Positions 61,311-64,000 of a DNA stretch of 64,000 nucleotides are shown piece after piece. Origin of the DNA: Nostoc sphaeroides (GTDB taxonomy: Bacteria > Cyanobacteriota > Cyanobacteriia > Cyanobacteriales > Nostocaceae); contig NZ_CP031941.1 in the NCBI RefSeq assembly GCF_003443655.1, positions 2,974,501 through 3,038,500 on the forward strand, given 5' to 3'. A program made the translations under genes and the position numbers. The notes beneath the pieces were generated by a model that saw nothing but the letters and a program-made list of their open reading frames with translations, was not told where the DNA came from and made no database searches. Every line of letters begins with the position of its first letter. The first letter of the stretch is position 1.

Positions 61311-63521
61311 TTATAGCTTTGACAAAATCTCTGGCAACAACTGACTAGGAACTTTAGATAAAGCCAGATTTTGTCCCTGTATGCCTAATTCATTATGAAA
61401 AGCACGAATAGTTTTCACTATATAATTAAAGGTTGTTTGATAAGCCTCTGGCTGTTTACTTAATCCGTTTAAGGCTTGCAAATGGTTGTCTAATGCTACT
61501 TCTAGGTGTTGAGAACGTGTTGCTTTATCACCATTAAACGACTTATCTATTACTAGCTGATAATGTGCTAGTCCCAGGTTATTATAAGAGGCAAGCAAAT
61601 CAAAACTTAAAGGAGTACCGCTAAGTGAGTGAGCCAAGGCTATAGCCTCTTCGTAAGCGCTGATACATAGTTGCAGATACTTTTGTCGTGCCTCTTTAGT
61701 CGTTTGAGATAGGTTTGCTAGATGCCAGTAGGCAGTACCCAGATTATTTTGTGTAGCGGCGCAGGCACTGGGAACATTAGCTGGAGTGCGATACTTGAGA
61801 GCTTCGCTGTAGACATCTATAGCTAGCTGGAGATTTTGGGCAGGTTGTTCGTATTGTGCTAGATTCCAACAGGCGGTGCCGATGTTGTTTTGAATCATGC
61901 CATACTTGAGCGGTTCCTGTTCGGGGTTGTAGTGTACAAGTGCTTCGTTGTAAGCTGCGATCGCTTTCTTTAAATGCACAATCGGTTGGTTGTATTGCCC
62001 TAGATGCCAGTAAGCAGTACCCAAATTGTTCTGGCAAGCCGCATATTTTAATGAATCCATATCGGCTGTACGGTAGCTAAGTGCTTCGTTGTAAGCTAAA
62101 ATTGCTTGCTGCCAATTTTCAGATGGGTGAGAAAAACGAGCTAAATCACCATAAGCCGTCCCCAAATTATTTTGCACACGAGCGTAAGTTTCTAGATGTG
62201 TCTGGGGCGAAATCATCTTTAACGCCAACTGATAAAATTCTATTGCCTGCTCTATATAAGTTTGTCCCTCCTCAGAATTGGGCGGTGTCCGGTATAGCAT
62301 CCAGTAGAGTGTACCCAAATCATTCAAGATATCTGGGAGTTGTGGTGAGGCTTCGTTGTAGCTAATTGCCTCCTGATAGGCAATAATTGCCACCATCAGA
62401 TTTTCTAGGGTTGAATATCCTTGCTCAATGCGAAGGCGGTATAAAGTGCCCAAGCGATGATAAGCTTCTGCAAGTATCTCCCCTGAAACTTCCTTTTGGT
62501 GTAATTCTTCAATCTCCAACAAAATCTGCTGCGGTTGCAAGTAATCGTCTGTATTTTGAGCAATATTTGTATTTATTGTTGCTATTACTAGCTCCGTTAA
62601 CTCGCTACTAATATGAGATAAAGACGACAGCGATTGATTATTGCTCCCACTCCCAGACCTATTAGTAGATTCCTGCTGTTGTGGCGCAGCCTTCAATAAA
62701 TCTGCTGTTGAGGGCGATTCCTGGGTTTTATGTCCGCCATTCCCTTGTGTTTCTGCCGGAAAATCGGAATGATTCTTCAACTTTAACTCGGTGGCTGCGG
62801 TTCTGAGTTCTGCCTGGGTAACTGATTCATCTACTATCGACTGCTCAATATAGCCTAAATCCAAGCTTTTGGGATTAGAAAAACGTTCTGGATAACCCGA
62901 ATTCTGAGTCGCTGGTGTGGGTTCTCCGGCAAATACAAATACGCCAGTCCGACAACGCCAAAACTGTGGCGCTGATTGCTTGATAGCAGATAACCAAGGA
63001 CGCGGTATCCACAACAGCAAGTTAGATTCAAAGAATCGGCTAGATTCTTGTACAGAGAAATATTGCTCGCTTAAGCGGAGATGGTGCAAAAATAACCGTT
63101 GTGTAGCGACTGGTTGCTTGGTGAGATGCTCCACGCCGACAATTTGAAATGCTGGTACTGGAAAAGGTCTTCCAGGAGTATCTTTTAATGCCCCAACAAT
63201 TGGCGGTGGATAGTTTGCCAACCATTGATTTATTTGAAGTATGGGATTGGGATCGTTTAAATTCAAACGCAACGTAACTAATCGCGGATAAGCTACAGTG
63301 CTATTTTCCTGCGTATTTGATGGCTGAGATAGTACTTGTCCAATAGGATAAGCCAATGTCGAATGCAAACGGGTCGCTATTTTATTTCTCAAGTGTAAAT
63401 CATCACATACTGCTAAAAAAATTTGTCGTCGTAAGCCAAGACTTAAGGCAAGTTTCAGGCGGTGGTATACTTGCCGATTCCAACTAGAATTATCATTTTG
63501 TGCAGTATCATTCACGCTCAT
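61311..63521 (-). CDS. TPR protein with a degenerate NTPase-like N-terminal domain
   Basis: 736 aa. Residues about 20-215 look like an AAA/NTPase-type fold (LRRQIFLAVCDDLHLRNKIA, LLLWIPRPWLSAIKQSAPQF) but lack a GK(S/T) P-loop. A low-complexity linker follows (about 220-320), then about eight tetratricopeptide repeats (YARVQNNLGTAYGDLARFSH, YAACQNNLGTAYWHLGQYNQ, YGMIQNNIGTACWNLAQYEQ). No signal peptide. Likely a scaffold; partner unknown. Confidence 0.8.
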   Translation of the reverse strand: MSVNDTAQNDNSSWNRQVYHRLKLALSLGLRRQIFLAVCDDLHLRNKIATRLHSTLAYPIGQVLSQPSNTQENSTVAYPRLVTLRLNLNDPNPILQINQWLANYPPPIVGALKDTPGRPFPVPAFQIVGVEHLTKQPVATQRLFLHHLRLSEQYFSVQESSRFFESNLLLWIPRPWLSAIKQSAPQFWRCRTGVFVFAGEPTPATQNSGYPERFSNPKSLDLGYIEQSIVDESVTQAELRTAATELKLKNHSDFPAETQGNGGHKTQESPSTADLLKAAPQQQESTNRSGSGSNNQSLSSLSHISSELTELVIATINTNIAQNTDDYLQPQQILLEIEELHQKEVSGEILAEAYHRLGTLYRLRIEQGYSTLENLMVAIIAYQEAISYNEASPQLPDILNDLGTLYWMLYRTPPNSEEGQTYIEQAIEFYQLALKMISPQTHLETYARVQNNLGTAYGDLARFSHPSENWQQAILAYNEALSYRTADMDSLKYAACQNNLGTAYWHLGQYNQPIVHLKKAIAAYNEALVHYNPEQEPLKYGMIQNNIGTACWNLAQYEQPAQNLQLAIDVYSEALKYRTPANVPSACAATQNNLGTAYWHLANLSQTTKEARQKYLQLCISAYEEAIALAHSLSGTPLSFDLLASYNNLGLAHYQLVIDKSFNGDKATRSQHLEVALDNHLQALNGLSKQPEAYQTTFNYIVKTIRAFHNELGIQGQNLALSKVPSQLLPEILSKL

Positions 63522-63705
63522 GGCGGCTAAAGAGCCAAAACACAGTACATATCTATCACCTTTATGGGCGCATCCAAGTGGGCTAATCTCATCATAGAAA
63601 TGATTTTTCAGCTAACGTTGTGCTGCTGTGGATAAATTCAGCTTTTCAGGTTTAATAAAATAAAATTAGTATATAATTATACTCTAGTCTCTAATTTAAT
63701 TTTAA

Positions 63706-63746
63706 CAAAAAATAAAAAAGCAGGCTCCTTTTAATATCGGAACCTG
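63706..63746 (-). terminator. Rho-independent terminator of the Ssl1498-like gene
   Basis: On the minus strand CAGGTTCC, loop GATATTAAAA, GGAGCCTG, then CTTTTTTATTTTTT. One non-Watson-Crick pair in an 8-bp stem. Confidence 0.8.
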
Positions 63747-63789
63747 AAAAACTATCAAGAAAATGAAGTTTTATTAAAATATTTTACGA

Positions 63790-63969
63790 TCAGCTGCTCT
63801 TAGAAACAAAGAAGGCAACTAGAATCAAGCCGCCAACCAAAACTGTAGCGACTATTCCTAGTAAAAGATAAGTTCGCTTTTGCCCTTCCGAGGGAGGTTC
63901 TGCTTGATAAATCTTTGGTTCCCGCGCAAAATTATTCAGAAGGCCGCCTTCTTCGTTTGTATAGGGCAT
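63790..63969 (-). CDS. Ssl1498 family light-harvesting-like protein
   Basis: 59 aa: MPYTNEEGGLLNNFAREPKI, then YQAEPPSEGQKRTYLLLGIV and ATVLVGGLILVAFFVSKSS. The NNFAxEP motif before a single C-terminal membrane helix is that of the Ssl1498-like thylakoid proteins of cyanobacteria, related in name to light-harvesting-like (Hli) proteins. Stands alone, with its own terminator 44 bp downstream. Confidence 0.8.
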   Translation of the reverse strand: MPYTNEEGGLLNNFAREPKIYQAEPPSEGQKRTYLLLGIVATVLVGGLILVAFFVSKSS

Positions 63970-64000
63970 GAATTAATTCCTTTATATTTATTGTTCATTT

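Noticed and set aside
1..64000. tRNA, rRNA or complete origin/phage features
   Set aside because: No tRNA arms such as GGTTCGAATCC, no rRNA stretches, no integrase or phage structural genes were seen by eye; a tRNA scan was not possible.

Overview
The window looks like chromosomal DNA of a filamentous, heterocyst-type cyanobacterium (Nostocales). The evidence is the very frequent HIP1 octamer GCGATCGC, many 7-bp tandem repeats in spacers, the gene order fbp-tal-zwf-opcA, and cyanobacterial families (OpcA, CCB1, DUF3155, DUF3598, DUF3611, an Ssl1498-like protein, a Mo-nitrogenase C-terminal-domain protein). Genus assignment is not possible by eye.

Layout. 0-5.6 kb: the start of leuA (cut by the left edge), a divergent GntR regulator with two palindromes in the shared spacer, a 7-bp repeat array, a nucleotidyltransferase, a PRiA4_ORF3 protein, cobO and a membrane-anchored protein of unknown function. 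6-10 kb: one 1278-aa protein joining a PstS-like periplasmic domain, a membrane segment and three DUF4912 domains. 10-24 kb is the accessory part: two intact orphan tnpB genes, one gutted tnpB, two small ribbon-helix-helix (RHH) genes head-to-head with tnpB copies, two 21-bp minisatellites, a TPR/CHAT protease convergent with a filamentous-haemagglutinin-like exoprotein, two RTX-type proteins and several miniature inverted-repeat elements.

24-32 kb: the oxidative pentose phosphate cluster fbp-tal-zwf-opcA followed by cobB/cbiA. 32-37 kb: GNAT, cyclic-nucleotide-binding, CadD-like and pentapeptide-repeat genes and an Rpn-type nuclease gene broken by a small insertion. 37-50 kb: housekeeping genes on mostly the minus strand (recJ, def, aat, rpsN, nth, rseP, serS) plus ftsX-like and DUF3598 genes on plus. 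50-64 kb: PadR, CCB1, DUF3155, a GAF histidine kinase, three secreted proteins that share S-layer-homology and C-terminal modules in different combinations, a PEP-CTERM protein, a TPR protein and a small light-harvesting-like membrane protein.

The main non-gene theme is repeat activity. At least four families of 100-180 bp elements with inverted ends can be recognised; one family has three copies each flanked by a perfect 10-bp direct repeat. Heptamer arrays fill nearly every spacer of the pentose-phosphate cluster, and repeat DNA has entered the reading frames of recJ and cobB without stopping them. The most unusual gene arrangements are the mirror-image tnpB-RHH / array / RHH-tnpB segment (21.0-24.1 kb) and the PstS-DUF4912 protein.
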